64,000 nt of DNA, from the NCBI RefSeq assembly GCF_002744175.1, contig NZ_NKHF01000025.1:1-64000 (forward strand). The letters run 5' to 3'. Position 1 is the first letter of the stretch. Each line of letters starts with the position of its first letter. Under the pieces are notes generated by a model. It saw nothing but the letters and a program-made list of their open reading frames with translations, searched no databases and was not told the origin of the DNA. A program made the position numbers and the translations under genes. Source of the DNA: Pseudoalteromonas piscicida. GTDB lineage: Bacteria; Pseudomonadota; Gammaproteobacteria; Enterobacterales; Alteromonadaceae. Positions 45,299 through 53,626 of this stretch are shown here, piece after piece.

Positions 45299-46300
45299 TC
45301 ACTCTGGCGTGTTAATGTAACGTGAAAATTCCAGCTGTCCAAGAAAGTTTCCATGTATGGCTTCGAAAAGCGTCAAGTTGGACTCGTCCAACTGCTCGAA
45401 AATAGACAAAGTTACATTCCCGATGGCTGTGTAATCATGGTGGTATTGAGCCAAACGAACCAGTGTGTAGGCGCCTAGTAACACATGACCACCAATTGAC
45501 ACATTGAGCTTGGTGGCGATATGTTGATCCCAATTAACTCCACCAATGACGATCTTACGCTGTAATTCTTTAGCCGCACGAAGCGCGCCATAGGCAATAG
45601 GATCATTTGCTGCCCAGATAGTCGTAATGGCCGGATCTCGTTGCAGCCAAGCTTTCGCTAATCGATAAGCTTCTTGTTGTGACCATTGGCAATTTTCTTC
45701 AGCGATGAGCTCAAGCGCTTTATCAGTCTCTAGATAAGCCCGCATGCCTTTTTGCCTATCTAATGCTGCTGTGGTGGCAACATCACCGAGCAAAGCCAGA
45801 ACATGTTTATTAGGTGCGGACGAATTGGATGCTTTTCGTGCCAATTGATGCATTAACTTAAAACCAGCTTGAAAGTTATCTGGTTCAATCGTGCCAATAA
45901 CTTGATGTCCAGCATTGTGCAAGGCAATTTCTTCGGCTTTACTTGGCCCATTTAGCAAGAAAATGATCTTTACCGGTGTTGCGGAGAGTGTAAGCAGGTG
46001 AGGCACCACGCTAGACTTTTCATTAACAAGAATGAGGTAATCAGTTGAGTCATTATTCAATGCCTCTGCTACTAACGTTTTCATTAAGATATGGTTTCGC
46101 GCGGCATAATCTATCTGTAAATCAATGTTCATGTCACGGGCAGCGGCACGCATAATGCTACTTACGTTATATCAAAAGTCTCCAGTGGCATTTTTAGTGG
46201 CATACCCTGGGTTGATAAATTGAACATTAAACTGCGACGCTGCAATTGACGTGCAGCTATAGACCAAAAAAACGAGTAAAAATAAAAGTCTTATTATCAT
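45299..46300 (-). pseudogene. Periplasmic binding protein (type 1, sugar/TorT-like), interrupted by an in-frame TGA
   Basis: Starting at ATG 46300 the frame gives a signal peptide (MIIRLLFLLVFLVYSCTSIAA) and QFNVQFINPGYATKNATGDF, then TGA at 46172-46174, and then continues in the same frame with YNVSSIMRAAARDMNIDL to the stop at 45299, in all 333 codons. Trp (TGG) would be expected at the TGA in GDFWYNVSS. The rest resembles periplasmic binding proteins of type 1 (AEALNNDSTDYLILVN, TIWAANDPIAYGALRAAKEL, GGVNWD). A start at 46153 would give a protein without signal peptide and without the first strand. No transport or kinase partner is adjacent. Confidence 0.8.
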
Positions 46301-46505
46301 AACTACGCAGTTCTACTGACACCTTGAAACTCTAATGTGAACGAAATTAAGCATACTAATTATAGCGTAGATGGGCGGTTTCATGATATTCAAAAATATC
46401 TTCAAAACTAAAAGCTGACAGTATATTTGGCACTTTTTTTCGCTTAGGATTCAGCTCTATGTGTAATTGCTTTACAATAGTCGCTCAGGTTAAAAGGGGA
46501 CTTAG

Positions 46506-46904
46506 ATGAGAAAAATAGTACTTATTTTCATGCTGCTGGTATCAGCTTCGGTTACCGCTCATGAGTCCAGTGAGCTCAATAAGACGATGAAAGAGATGGG
46601 GCACACGTATAAATTGGCGGTAAAAGCCAAAACTGGACAAGAAATGCAAGACCATTTACAAGACTTAGCCAAGCTTGTTGATAAGAGTAAAACATTTGCG
46701 TTTAAAAAAGAGGTAGCAGCTGAGTCCCTCGTAGGATTAAATAAAGTACTAGATACAGTGGCAAGCGCCGAGCGCAGTATTGCCGAAGGCGATGTGGAGT
46801 TAGCACGTCAAGCATTGTTAGAAATTGATGAGTTAAGAAAGCAGTATCACGAATTGCACGAACCACCAAGTATCTGGGAACTGCTATTTGGCGGTGGGAA
46901 GTAA
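46506..46904 (+). CDS. Cytochrome b562 family protein
   Basis: 132 residues with a signal peptide (IVLIFMLLVSASVTA). The mature four-helix bundle starts SSELNKTMKEMGHTYKLAVKA, where a Met in helix 1 is the first haem ligand candidate, and ends ARQALLEIDELRKQYHELHE with the His candidate in helix 4. It is a soluble periplasmic haem protein or a haem-free homologue; the role is not known. AAAAGGGG precedes the ATG. Two hairpins follow the gene at 46906-46961 and 46989-47024. Confidence 0.8.
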   Translation: MRKIVLIFMLLVSASVTAHESSELNKTMKEMGHTYKLAVKAKTGQEMQDHLQDLAKLVDKSKTFAFKKEVAAESLVGLNKVLDTVASAERSIAEGDVELARQALLEIDELRKQYHELHEPPSIWELLFGGGK

Positions 46905-47142
46905 ACGTTAAACGCACTGGCAAAGAGAGGGCGCCCAGCATCACATCAGCCAGTTTTAACGCTATTTGAATAATTCTTAACTTTATTTGTCAGGTTTGAT
47001 TGTTAGCGCTTAATCAAACCTGACAGTCACATAAACGCCAAACTCGGCCGTTTAACAGCAACTTCATATCTTAAAATCCAGTTGCGATAACGGGTGCTCA
47101 TCCCACTCGTATTTGAACAAAAGCGTGTTAGGGTATTTATTC
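46905..47142. other. Hairpin-rich intergenic region
   Basis: No gene. It contains two hairpins: one at 46906-46961 (CGTTAAA and ACTGGC arms with a 3-nt bulge) and a perfect 13-bp one at 46989-47024. To the right it borders the attC-like site at 47143. Confidence 0.55.
46989..47024. terminator. Perfect 13-bp hairpin downstream of the cytochrome b562 gene
   Basis: GTCAGGTTTGATT / AATCAAACCTGAC with the 10-nt loop GTTAGCGCTT. No T-run follows, so it may be a terminator or a recombination-type structure. Confidence 0.45.
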
Positions 47143-47241
47143 GGTAACTCCGCCTTAAGCGGTGAGTAATTGTTGGCTAAAATGTGTAGCGAAGCAGAAC
47201 CGAGCCAACTGTTACGAGCCTGTCTTCAAGGCCTCGTTATA
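47143..47241 (-). other. attC-like recombination site A (3' of the hydrolase cassette)
   Basis: On the minus strand it begins TATAACG, has CCTTGAAG on the left and CTTAAGG on the right that pair with one unpaired base, an inner stem GTAACAGTTGGCT/AGCCAACAATTAC, and ends AGTTACC. Terminal TAAC/GTTA, inner arms and the extrahelical base are attC hallmarks. The hydrolase stop codon lies inside it, as is common for cassettes. Confidence 0.6.
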
Positions 47242-48219
47242 AATAATTACGCTCGGTTGCTTAGAAACAATACCCACGGTTTCAATAATCTTGCTTATAA
47301 CCACCTCAGGAGCATCGCCAGGAATGTTATGAGTGGCGCCTTTTACAACAATATGCTCTGAATTATGAGAAAGCTGAGCGATACTCTTTTGCATTTCAGC
47401 CCACTTATCTCCCACGCTGTAGAAACGTGGGACTGCTTTATAGGCTTCTCTATCATGGCTCATTACCACCATTTTTAAGTTGCCGAAATCATAATTGAAG
47501 TCTTCTAAGGGGGTGAAGAAGCCTCCTTCGTTTAGGTAAGCTGACATCACACGCGCGTATCGAAAGCTGGAAAAGTAATGCTCTAGTCGTTGATCCAATG
47601 AAGAGTCATATTTCTTAAAAAGACTCTTGATATCTGTTATCCCCAGAATCGGATCAGCGTAATGCCAAACTAGCATATGTGTGGCGATAGGGGAAAAGGT
47701 TCCGCGTAATATTTCATGTTGATTTTCGTGCGCTGAATCTAACAATATTAGTGCTGCCAAATTATTGCTGGGTCTTGCTGCAGTGTGTCTAGCGATAATT
47801 CCGCCGTATGACCGTGCAACTAAAATTACGGGATTATCACCCGCAATATGTTGAATTAGAGTTGCTTGAAGTTGGGCCTTTTGTTCCGTCGTAAAATCCG
47901 TTGGAATATCATCGCTGCCGCCATGGCCCAAACGGTCGTAATAACATGACGTGAATGTCTTTGGTAATTGCTCAGAAATTGATGACCAAACCTCTTCCGA
48001 GTCATCGCCATAACCTGATTCAAAAAAAACATAAGGTTTTCCGCTTCCTTTACAGACATACCTCACTTGTTTGCCTTCAAATGAGAAATAATCACCAGAA
48101 AGATGAATAGGCTGATGAACAAAAAATGCAATAGCACGCAACAATAAATAAATACTAAATACTATTAAAATTGATAATGTTAGCTTGTTCGAGAAAAAAC
48201 GTTGATAAGCTGAAGACAT
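47212..48219 (-). CDS. Alpha/beta hydrolase, probable integron cassette gene
   Basis: 335 residues. An N-terminal hydrophobic helix (LTLSILIVFSIYLLLRAIAFFV) anchors the protein; the hydrolase fold follows, with FFESGYGDDSEEVW near residue 70, YYDRLGHGGSDDIP, the nucleophile elbow VILVARSYGGII (an A-x-S-x-G variant) and the catalytic His in KGATHNIPGD. An esterase or acyltransferase is possible; the substrate is unknown. It begins about 40 nt after attC-like site B and its end lies within site A, the geometry of an integron cassette on the minus strand. Confidence 0.85.
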   Translation of the reverse strand: MSSAYQRFFSNKLTLSILIVFSIYLLLRAIAFFVHQPIHLSGDYFSFEGKQVRYVCKGSGKPYVFFESGYGDDSEEVWSSISEQLPKTFTSCYYDRLGHGGSDDIPTDFTTEQKAQLQATLIQHIAGDNPVILVARSYGGIIARHTAARPSNNLAALILLDSAHENQHEILRGTFSPIATHMLVWHYADPILGITDIKSLFKKYDSSLDQRLEHYFSSFRYARVMSAYLNEGGFFTPLEDFNYDFGNLKMVVMSHDREAYKAVPRFYSVGDKWAEMQKSIAQLSHNSEHIVVKGATHNIPGDAPEVVISKIIETVGIVSKQPSVIIYNEALKTGS

Positions 48220-48261
48220 ATTAATCCTTTATTGTATTTACGCGCAGTTTCTAAAAGGATT

Positions 48262-48371
48262 TATAACGTCTCGCTTAACCGGCGTAAAATAGCAGGCTAC
48301 AATTAGCGACTAGCGACGAAGGATCGCAAGCCTGCTGTTTTGCGTCCCCTTGGTTAAAGCGTTTGTTAGCA
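48262..48371 (-). other. attC-like recombination site B
   Basis: On the minus strand it starts TGCTAACA, then CGCTTTAACC, an inner stem AGCAGGCT/AGCCTGCT, GGTTAAGCG and ACGTTATAA at the end. CGCTTTAACC and GGTTAAGCG pair with one extra base, the typical extrahelical base. The site starts 7 nt after the lipoprotein gene's stop. This is the best of the three sites. Confidence 0.7.
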
Positions 48372-48377
48372 TTCAGC

Positions 48378-48725
48378 TTACTCCGAGTTGACACTCGGTA
48401 AGCCTAGCTTTTTAACTAACGTTGTAAACTGCTCGTTTGTATATGGTCCAAATACAAATTCGTCGTGCTCTGCAAACTCGTGGTCTTTGGTTTTATCGAT
48501 GTAATAAAAAGAACAAGCTTTATATGGGCAAGCATAAACTGATATGTATTTTTTATTAGTATTAATATCTATAGGCTCATCAATACGTCCAATATATGAA
48601 CCTTCACCAATGCTATAACCTAACGTTTTAGCACCATCAATGTAATAGACTGCATACGGCGGCTCTTCCCAAACTGGGGAGCAACCAATCAAAGTTAGAG
48701 ACACCAACATTAGAATTATTCTCAC
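48378..48725 (-). CDS. Small lipoprotein, probable integron cassette gene
   Basis: 115 residues with a lipobox signal (LTLIGC). The mature part is rich in Tyr and acidic residues (AVYYIDGAKTLGYSIGEGSY, VYACPYKACSFYYIDK) and has two extra cysteines. No family is recognised. It starts 14 nt after attC-like site C and ends 7 nt before site B, so it fits a single-gene cassette. Unknown small lipoproteins are frequent cargo of chromosomal integrons. Confidence 0.75.
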   Translation of the reverse strand: MRIILMLVSLTLIGCSPVWEEPPYAVYYIDGAKTLGYSIGEGSYIGRIDEPIDINTNKKYISVYACPYKACSFYYIDKTKDHEFAEHDEFVFGPYTNEQFTTLVKKLGLPSVNSE

Positions 48726-48739
48726 AAACTTCCCAGAAT

Positions 48740-48794
48740 GCTAACTTTTGTATTTATGCGACACGCAGTTTGTGTTGCATAATCGCTTGTTATG
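48740..48794 (-). other. attC-like recombination site C (short)
   Basis: 55 bp. On the minus strand CATAACA ... TTATGCAACAC / GTGTCGCATAA (10 of 11 paired) ... GTTAGC. Length and TAAC/GTTA ends fit a short attC of the 60-bp class, but the L boxes are poorly conserved. Confidence 0.5.
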
Positions 48795-49337
48795 TATTTA
48801 TTACACCTAAATTTCCCTTAATAAGCAATGATATTTTTTACGTGTAAAGAGGCCGCTAGCCTGAGCAATTAAGCAGGTTAATTAATTGATTTTAAGCAGC
48901 TATCTAGCTGCTAACTCGTTCGTTATACTTTGGTCATTATTGCATCTAAGTTGAATACGCCAATTAGCCGCTTTGTAGAATGAAGGTAACATTGATGACC
49001 ACCTCTTGTTAGCTCGAAGCCGCTTGTCGGGTGAAGTCTCCCCCTGTTCTTTTAAACTGTAGCTCGACTATGTACTACACGTTTTTAATATAGAAGGAGT
49101 GTTCTAGCCCGATCTCACAGTTCTGTGCTGACCAATAATGCCTTGGGAGGGAACTGTTAGGGCTTCGATCGTATCTTAACGCTAAATGGGCGCGAAAATA
49201 CCAATACTGAGCGGCTTTAATGGTACTTTGACTATCTATTTAAAACAGCGACTGTCAGCTTATTAGCCGGAATTTGGGTTAATAGGCTGACATTCACCTG
49301 TGTACTTTCACCTGTATATTTTGGCATTTATCCGTTG
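48795..49337. other. Gene-free region between the cassettes and rpmJ2
   Basis: No gene of convincing length on either strand. It has a perfect 8-bp hairpin AGCAGCTATCTAGCTGCT (48895-48912), a looser GCTAAC...GTTAGC pair with an inner TGGTCAT/ATGACCA match (48910-49013), and a 13-bp stem TGTCAGCTTATTA / TAATAGGCTGACA (49253-49292). It may be decayed cassette material. Confidence 0.45.
49253..49292. repeat. 13-bp hairpin downstream of rpmJ2
   Basis: TGTCAGCTTATTA pairs with TAATAGGCTGACA with one G-T. It lies 45 bp past the end of the minus-strand L36 gene and could act as its terminator although no T-run is present. Confidence 0.45.
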
Positions 49338-49475
49338 CTAACGCTTTTTCTTTTTACCTTGAACCGCTTTAAATCTTGGGTTTGATTTGCAAATAACGTA
49401 AACACGGCCTCGTCTTTTCACTATCTGACAGCCAGGTCTATTCTTGGCACTTTTCAGCGAACTTAATACTTTCAT
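49338..49475 (-). CDS. rpmJ2: Ribosomal protein L36, type B (zinc-free paralogue)
   Basis: 45 residues: [15 protein letters not shown], then [21 protein letters not shown] and a lysine-rich end. The normal L36 zinc site (four ligands) is incomplete here: only two cysteines remain, as in the YkgO type of paralogue. This form replaces zinc-binding L36 in ribosomes when zinc is scarce. The ATG is 5 nt after the stop of the L31B gene, so they form an operon. The gene is too short for usual ORF cut-offs. Confidence 0.92.
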   Translation of the reverse strand: MKVLSSLKSAKNRPGCQIVKRRGRVYVICKSNPRFKAVQGKKKKR

Positions 49476-49480
49476 AAGAA

Positions 49481-49738
49481 CTATCCTTTTTTCGTCGCTA
49501 GATTCTTAAAGCGACGATTAAATTGTGCCACCCGTCCATCACTGGCGACTAACTTCTGTTTACCGGTATAGAACGGATGAGAGGCGCTGGATACATCAAT
49601 GGGGAAGTAAGGGTAACTTTTACCATCTAGCTCTACTGTTCTGTCCGACTTAATCGTAGAACCGACAATAAAATATTTATCGACAGAGGTATCGTGAAAA
49701 GCCACGAGTTGATAATCGGGATGAATGTTTGGTTTCAT
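49481..49738 (-). CDS. rpmE2: Ribosomal protein L31, type B (zinc-free paralogue)
   Basis: 85 residues: [39 protein letters not shown], and VAQFNRRF at the C-terminus, the type B (YkgM) pattern. It lacks the CxxC of the zinc form. It replaces zinc-containing L31 under zinc shortage. It is the first gene of the L31-L36 operon, preceded by a Zur-like palindrome at 49764-49778 and an AGGAGT ribosome binding site. Confidence 0.95.
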   Translation of the reverse strand: MKPNIHPDYQLVAFHDTSVDKYFIVGSTIKSDRTVELDGKSYPYFPIDVSSASHPFYTGKQKLVASDGRVAQFNRRFKNLATKKG

Positions 49739-50051
49739 TACAACGACTCCTAGTTAACTGTGTTGTTATATTATATCAATATAGAATAAATAAAAACTAT
49801 TCTCAACAACTATTTTTCAGTCGCTGAATTTTAGGTCGGTAAGTACACTTTGTTTTTGTAATGGGAACGTATCTGAATGCATCTTGAGCAGTTAAGAAAA
49901 AGGGACTTACTTTCCTTAAAATTGCCTGATATAACTAGAACTAGATAGTTTCACAAAGCGTCGTTTTAGTGGTGTCGTGTTGAATTTTTACTGCTTTAGA
50001 CGACAGAACTATAAAATAATTAAAACTACATAAAGATATAGAGCATTTATT
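49739..50051. other. Divergent intergenic region with Zur-like site
   Basis: Upstream region of rpmE2 and of the 84-aa protein gene. Apart from the Zur-like site no gene, repeat or further clear motif is visible. Confidence 0.5.
49764..49778. promoter_or_regulatory. Zur-like operator upstream of rpmE2-rpmJ2
   Basis: TGTTATATTATATCA: 7-bp arms TGTTATA/TATATCA (6 of 7 symmetric) as in gammaproteobacterial Zur boxes, 26 bp from the start codon. Inference from motif and known regulation of these paralogues. Confidence 0.6.
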
Positions 50052-50306
50052 ATGGATAAACATGCTGAGTTAGATAACTCGATTTTGGCTAAACTGCAAA
50101 GCAACGATGACTCTGCACTACAACAAGAGTTAGACACGCTGTCTTGCACACATAGTGATATAGTGACGTTACTGGCGCAGTACCAAACATTGAGCGAGCA
50201 AGATGACGAGCTATTTGATGCGTGGTACGACAGTTTATGCAACGACCAGCTCAAAGTATTAAAAGCGTTTGAGATTATTCGTTCTCACTTAGAGCAGCAA
50301 ATCTAG
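50052..50306 (+). CDS. Small acidic protein of unknown function
   Basis: 84 residues, acidic and predicted helical (LDNSILAKLQSNDDSALQQELDTLSC, LFDAWYDSLCNDQLKVLKAFEII). No family is recognised. The start has only a weak AGAG. It is convergent with the DUF6058-like gene. A frame on the opposite strand also exists, but composition and the clean charged helices favour this one. Confidence 0.55.
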   Translation: MDKHAELDNSILAKLQSNDDSALQQELDTLSCTHSDIVTLLAQYQTLSEQDDELFDAWYDSLCNDQLKVLKAFEIIRSHLEQQI

Positions 50307-50371
50307 GTGTTCGCGTACATCACCAATAAAACGGTATTGGTAGGAGTCTGGTGAGCTACCAGACACCAACG

Positions 50372-51025
50372 CTACTTTATCGATAGGTCATATTTACTGA
50401 TTAATTGATCAATATACCTAGATCGAAGTGATTCGGTTTGTTCTGCTTGCGTATTGGCTGCAAGCGCTTTATTTAGTAGCTTCATTGCATTGTGTACTAA
50501 GGTGCGTTGTTCCGGTGCAATACTACTGGCTGTTCTTGCTTCGGTAATATCGTCAATAATCGCACGGCCCAAGTCAATATACAGTGCTTCTTCGACCAAG
50601 CCATTTTGACTAATAACACCATACTTACCACATAAAAACTGCTGCCATACTTGTTGTACATGTTCGGTAAGGTCGTCACCAAAGCTTGGATCTTCGGTAT
50701 AAAAGCCTTTTTCAATACACTTTGCCAATGCTTCACAGTAGCGTTGCTGAAACAATTCAAATGCAGTACTTGATTGGTCAACTTTGTGCTTCAATAATAG
50801 CTGTCCCCAGTTCAATAAACCACGAGCATAAAAATCGGTGTATTCTTCACACTCGTAAAGGCCAAAGTAAGAGCTACACTTAATTTGGTTCTGAATGCTG
50901 TAACTGGGATTGGGAAATAGACTCATTTGTTGCCAATCAGACAGTTGTTCTTCAGATATCTTTAAGCTGCTGCTCAGCTCAGCCGTGGTATAAAAGTGCG
51001 TATTTAAAAAATGTGTCAGTCCCAT
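50372..51025 (-). CDS. DUF6058-like protein with N-terminal HTH-like segment
   Basis: 217 residues. The first 45 residues (YTTAELSSSLKISEEQLSDWQQMSLFPNPSY) read like a short HTH of the MerR type, and the middle has DFYARGLLNWGQLLLKHK and the long helical remainder seen in DUF6058 proteins, sometimes annotated as linked to natural-product clusters. The match is by memory and moderate. No biosynthetic genes are near. It is divergent from dapA, with about 170 bp between starts. Confidence 0.55.
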   Translation of the reverse strand: MGLTHFLNTHFYTTAELSSSLKISEEQLSDWQQMSLFPNPSYSIQNQIKCSSYFGLYECEEYTDFYARGLLNWGQLLLKHKVDQSSTAFELFQQRYCEALAKCIEKGFYTEDPSFGDDLTEHVQQVWQQFLCGKYGVISQNGLVEEALYIDLGRAIIDDITEARTASSIAPEQRTLVHNAMKLLNKALAANTQAEQTESLRSRYIDQLISKYDLSIK

Positions 51026-51198
51026 AAAATAAACTGGATAAATATACAGTAATTAAGATTCTGCTGGATCTTTACGCAAATAACAAGCGCTGAGTGTAAA
51101 ATTCATAGGTTTTAATTGATTTACTCGGTTTTATGGGTCGGATCTCAGTCATATTTATGGTAAAAATGGCTGTCAACTGGAAGAGTAATAGAAAGACC

Positions 51199-52113
51199 AT
51201 GCATCAAATTCAATCAATAAAAAAAGCGAGTTTAATTACCGCAATCAAAACACCTTACACTATGGCTGGTGAAATTGACTTAGATACTTACGACAAGCTT
51301 GTTGAAGCGCAAATCGCAGCGGGCGTTGATGGTATTGTTGTTGCTGGGACAACTGGCGAAGGGCAATTGATGAATTGGGAAGAACACCTAATGCTGATTG
51401 CCCACTCGGCAAATAAGTTTGGTGATAAGCTGCTAATCGTCGGAAATACTGGCAGCAATAATACCCGCGAAGCAAAAAAAGCAACGGAATATGGCTTTGC
51501 GTCAGGGATGCACTGTGCGCTGCAGATCAATCCATACTATGGTAAAACTTCGATTGCGGGAGTAAAAGCGCACTTAAACGAAGTATTGGAGATCGGCCCG
51601 GCTTTCATCTACAACGTACCGGGCAGAACTGGACAAGATCTAACACCAGATATTATTGAGCCACTAGCAGGTCATAAACATTTCGTTGGTATGAAAGAAT
51701 GCGCAGGCGATGAAAGAATCGCGCACTACGAAGCCAAAGGAATTGCTTGTTGGTCAGGAAATGACGATGAAGCGCATGATAGCCGTCATAAAAGCCAGTC
51801 TCATGGGGTTATCTCTGTGGCATCAAACATCATTCCGGGTTTATTTAGACAATTAATGGATACACCGAGCCCAGAGCTAAACCAGTCACTACAACCATTA
51901 ATGAACTGGCTGTTCTGCGAGCCAAATCCAATTGCAATAAATTCTGCATTGATCATGACAGGTGCGGTGAAGCCGGTGTTTAGATTACCGTATGTACCGC
52001 TCTCTGTTACGCAACAAAAACAGGGGATTGAGCTACTTTCGCAACTAAAAGAAAGTGACTTTTTAGGTGCTACACCAAAATTAATTGACGAAACCCTGCT
52101 TAAGTTTTGTTAA
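51199..52113 (+). CDS. dapA: 4-hydroxy-tetrahydrodipicolinate synthase
   Basis: 304 residues from ATG 51199, with GAAAGA ahead; the in-frame upstream TTG/GTG starts add non-family residues. The active site shows GTTGEG near residue 50, YNVPGRTGQDL near 135 and the Schiff-base lysine in VGMKECAGD near 165. It condenses pyruvate with aspartate semialdehyde in lysine and peptidoglycan precursor synthesis. NGSGNDDEAHD and the SHGVISVASNIIPGL stretch resemble the plant-type clade rather than the E. coli one. It is single; the helicase gene follows 55 nt later. Confidence 0.9.
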   Translation: MHQIQSIKKASLITAIKTPYTMAGEIDLDTYDKLVEAQIAAGVDGIVVAGTTGEGQLMNWEEHLMLIAHSANKFGDKLLIVGNTGSNNTREAKKATEYGFASGMHCALQINPYYGKTSIAGVKAHLNEVLEIGPAFIYNVPGRTGQDLTPDIIEPLAGHKHFVGMKECAGDERIAHYEAKGIACWSGNDDEAHDSRHKSQSHGVISVASNIIPGLFRQLMDTPSPELNQSLQPLMNWLFCEPNPIAINSALIMTGAVKPVFRLPYVPLSVTQQKQGIELLSQLKESDFLGATPKLIDETLLKFC

Positions 52114-52168
52114 AAGTCCGTTTGTCATTTATAATCTGCGACCGTTTTTGATTCGGTCGTAGGTTATT

Positions 52169-53452
52169 ATGGCAACGTTTTCTTCATTTAGTTTCGCACA
52201 GCCTCTTTTAGATGCACTGCAAGACATCAATTTTCATACATTAACGCCAATTCAACAGGCTGCAATTCCTGCTGTTCGTCAAGGCAATGATGTGCTCGCA
52301 ACAGCGCAAACTGGAACAGGGAAAACCGCAGCATTTGCATTACCTATTATCCAAAAATTGCTAGAAGCAGAGCCACAGTCAACACCTCGAGCACTTATTT
52401 TGGCACCAACTCGTGAGCTGGCTGAGCAAATTGCCAACAATTGCGCTACGTTTGCAAAATACACAGATCTAAAAGTGCAAGCACTGTTTGGTGGAGTCAA
52501 TGTGAATGGCCAAGCCGAGCGATTAAAGCAGGGCGTTGATATTTTGGTCGCCACGCCTGGGCGTTTGTTGGATCACATTCGTCTTGGTAATGTTGCCTTG
52601 AACACGGTTAAGCATCTAGTGTTGGATGAAGCCGACCGTATGCTTGATATGGGCTTTATCACAGACATGCAAAAAGTCATCGAGTCGGTAGATGAAAATA
52701 AGCAATTATTGCTTTTTTCTGCGACTTTTCCATCAGCGATGAAGCAATTTGCCAAACAAGTTTTAAATCAACCAAAGCTTATTCAAGCAGCCCCTGAGAA
52801 CAGCACCGCAGATACGGTTCGTCATGTTGTATATCCTGTTAAAGAAGAGCGTAAGCGCGAGTTATTGTCGGAGCTTATCGGTAAGAAAAATTGGCAGCAG
52901 GTATTAGTATTTGTCAACATGAAAGAAACCGCTGATAAACTAGTCGCAGAGCTGCAGCTAGATGGCATTGAGGCCAATGTTTGTCACGGTGATAAAAAGC
53001 AGGGGGCTCGCCGCCGTGCATTACGCGAATTTACCGACGGCAAAGTGCGTGTAATGGTTGCCACAGAAGTTGCTGCTCGAGGGCTTGATATTGTGGGTTT
53101 ACCGCGCGTGGTAAATTATGATGTGCCTTATCTTGCAGAAGATTATGTGCACCGCATTGGTAGAACAGGACGTGCGGGTCAGTTTGGCTACGCTATCACG
53201 TTTGTAAGCCGTGAAGAAGAATCTGATTTGATCCACATCGAGCAGTTAATTGAACAGCAGATCCCACGTTACTATCTACCAGGATATGAAGTGGCTAATC
53301 GAGAAAAGCTAGTTGAAACAATCCAGAAAAAGCCAGCTCACCAACGCCGTAAAGCTCGAGTGAATAAGCCATCAAACCAGGCAAGTGCGGAAGCTAGATT
53401 AAAAAACCGTTCTCGCATTGCGAACGTGCGTAAGCAGCAAAAGCAAAAGTAA
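52169..53452 (+). CDS. DEAD-box RNA helicase (RhlE-like)
   Basis: 427 residues with all helicase motifs: Q motif LTPIQQAAIP, Walker A AQTGTGKT, PTRELAEQ, TPGRLLDH, the DEAD box in VLDEADRMLDMGF, SATFP, ARGLDI and HRIGRTGRAG. The C-terminal tail is basic (KKPAHQRRKARVNKP). These enzymes remodel RNA duplexes in ribosome assembly and RNA decay, often at low temperature. It follows dapA by 55 nt on the same strand. The subfamily (RhlE versus SrmB) cannot be fixed by eye. Confidence 0.92.
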   Translation: MATFSSFSFAQPLLDALQDINFHTLTPIQQAAIPAVRQGNDVLATAQTGTGKTAAFALPIIQKLLEAEPQSTPRALILAPTRELAEQIANNCATFAKYTDLKVQALFGGVNVNGQAERLKQGVDILVATPGRLLDHIRLGNVALNTVKHLVLDEADRMLDMGFITDMQKVIESVDENKQLLLFSATFPSAMKQFAKQVLNQPKLIQAAPENSTADTVRHVVYPVKEERKRELLSELIGKKNWQQVLVFVNMKETADKLVAELQLDGIEANVCHGDKKQGARRRALREFTDGKVRVMVATEVAARGLDIVGLPRVVNYDVPYLAEDYVHRIGRTGRAGQFGYAITFVSREEESDLIHIEQLIEQQIPRYYLPGYEVANREKLVETIQKKPAHQRRKARVNKPSNQASAEARLKNRSRIANVRKQQKQK

Positions 53453-53626
53453 CTTAGCGAGAGCTGGTCACCACATAAGGAAATAATTTATAATTTTAAA
53501 AACAATAAATTAGCTCATTCCTTACTAAAACCTCAGGTTAAGTAAATTAACGCCAGCGAATATGCTGCGTTGTCGTTTATATGCAAAGTGACGTACAATG
53601 CACAAAAATAATTAAAAAATTACCAC

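Noticed and set aside
46172..46174. TGA as selenocysteine codon
   Set aside because: The expected residue is Trp by context, binding proteins of this family are not selenoproteins, and no SECIS-like hairpin directly follows.
47064..47225. Open frame on the minus strand through attC-like site A (ending in EWDEHPLSQLDFKI)
   Set aside because: It has no start codon with a ribosome binding site, begins right after a stop, and lies largely in the attC-like fold; fortuitous reading of such sites is common.
48910..49013. Possible fourth attC (GCTAAC...GTTAGC with TGGTCAT/ATGACCA)
   Set aside because: The distances from the ends to the inner arms differ (15 versus 6 nt) and there are no L boxes, so the fold is not convincing.
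50009..50254. Minus-strand frame opposite the 84-aa protein
   Set aside because: It is Ser/Cys-rich with low-complexity composition typical of an antisense frame.
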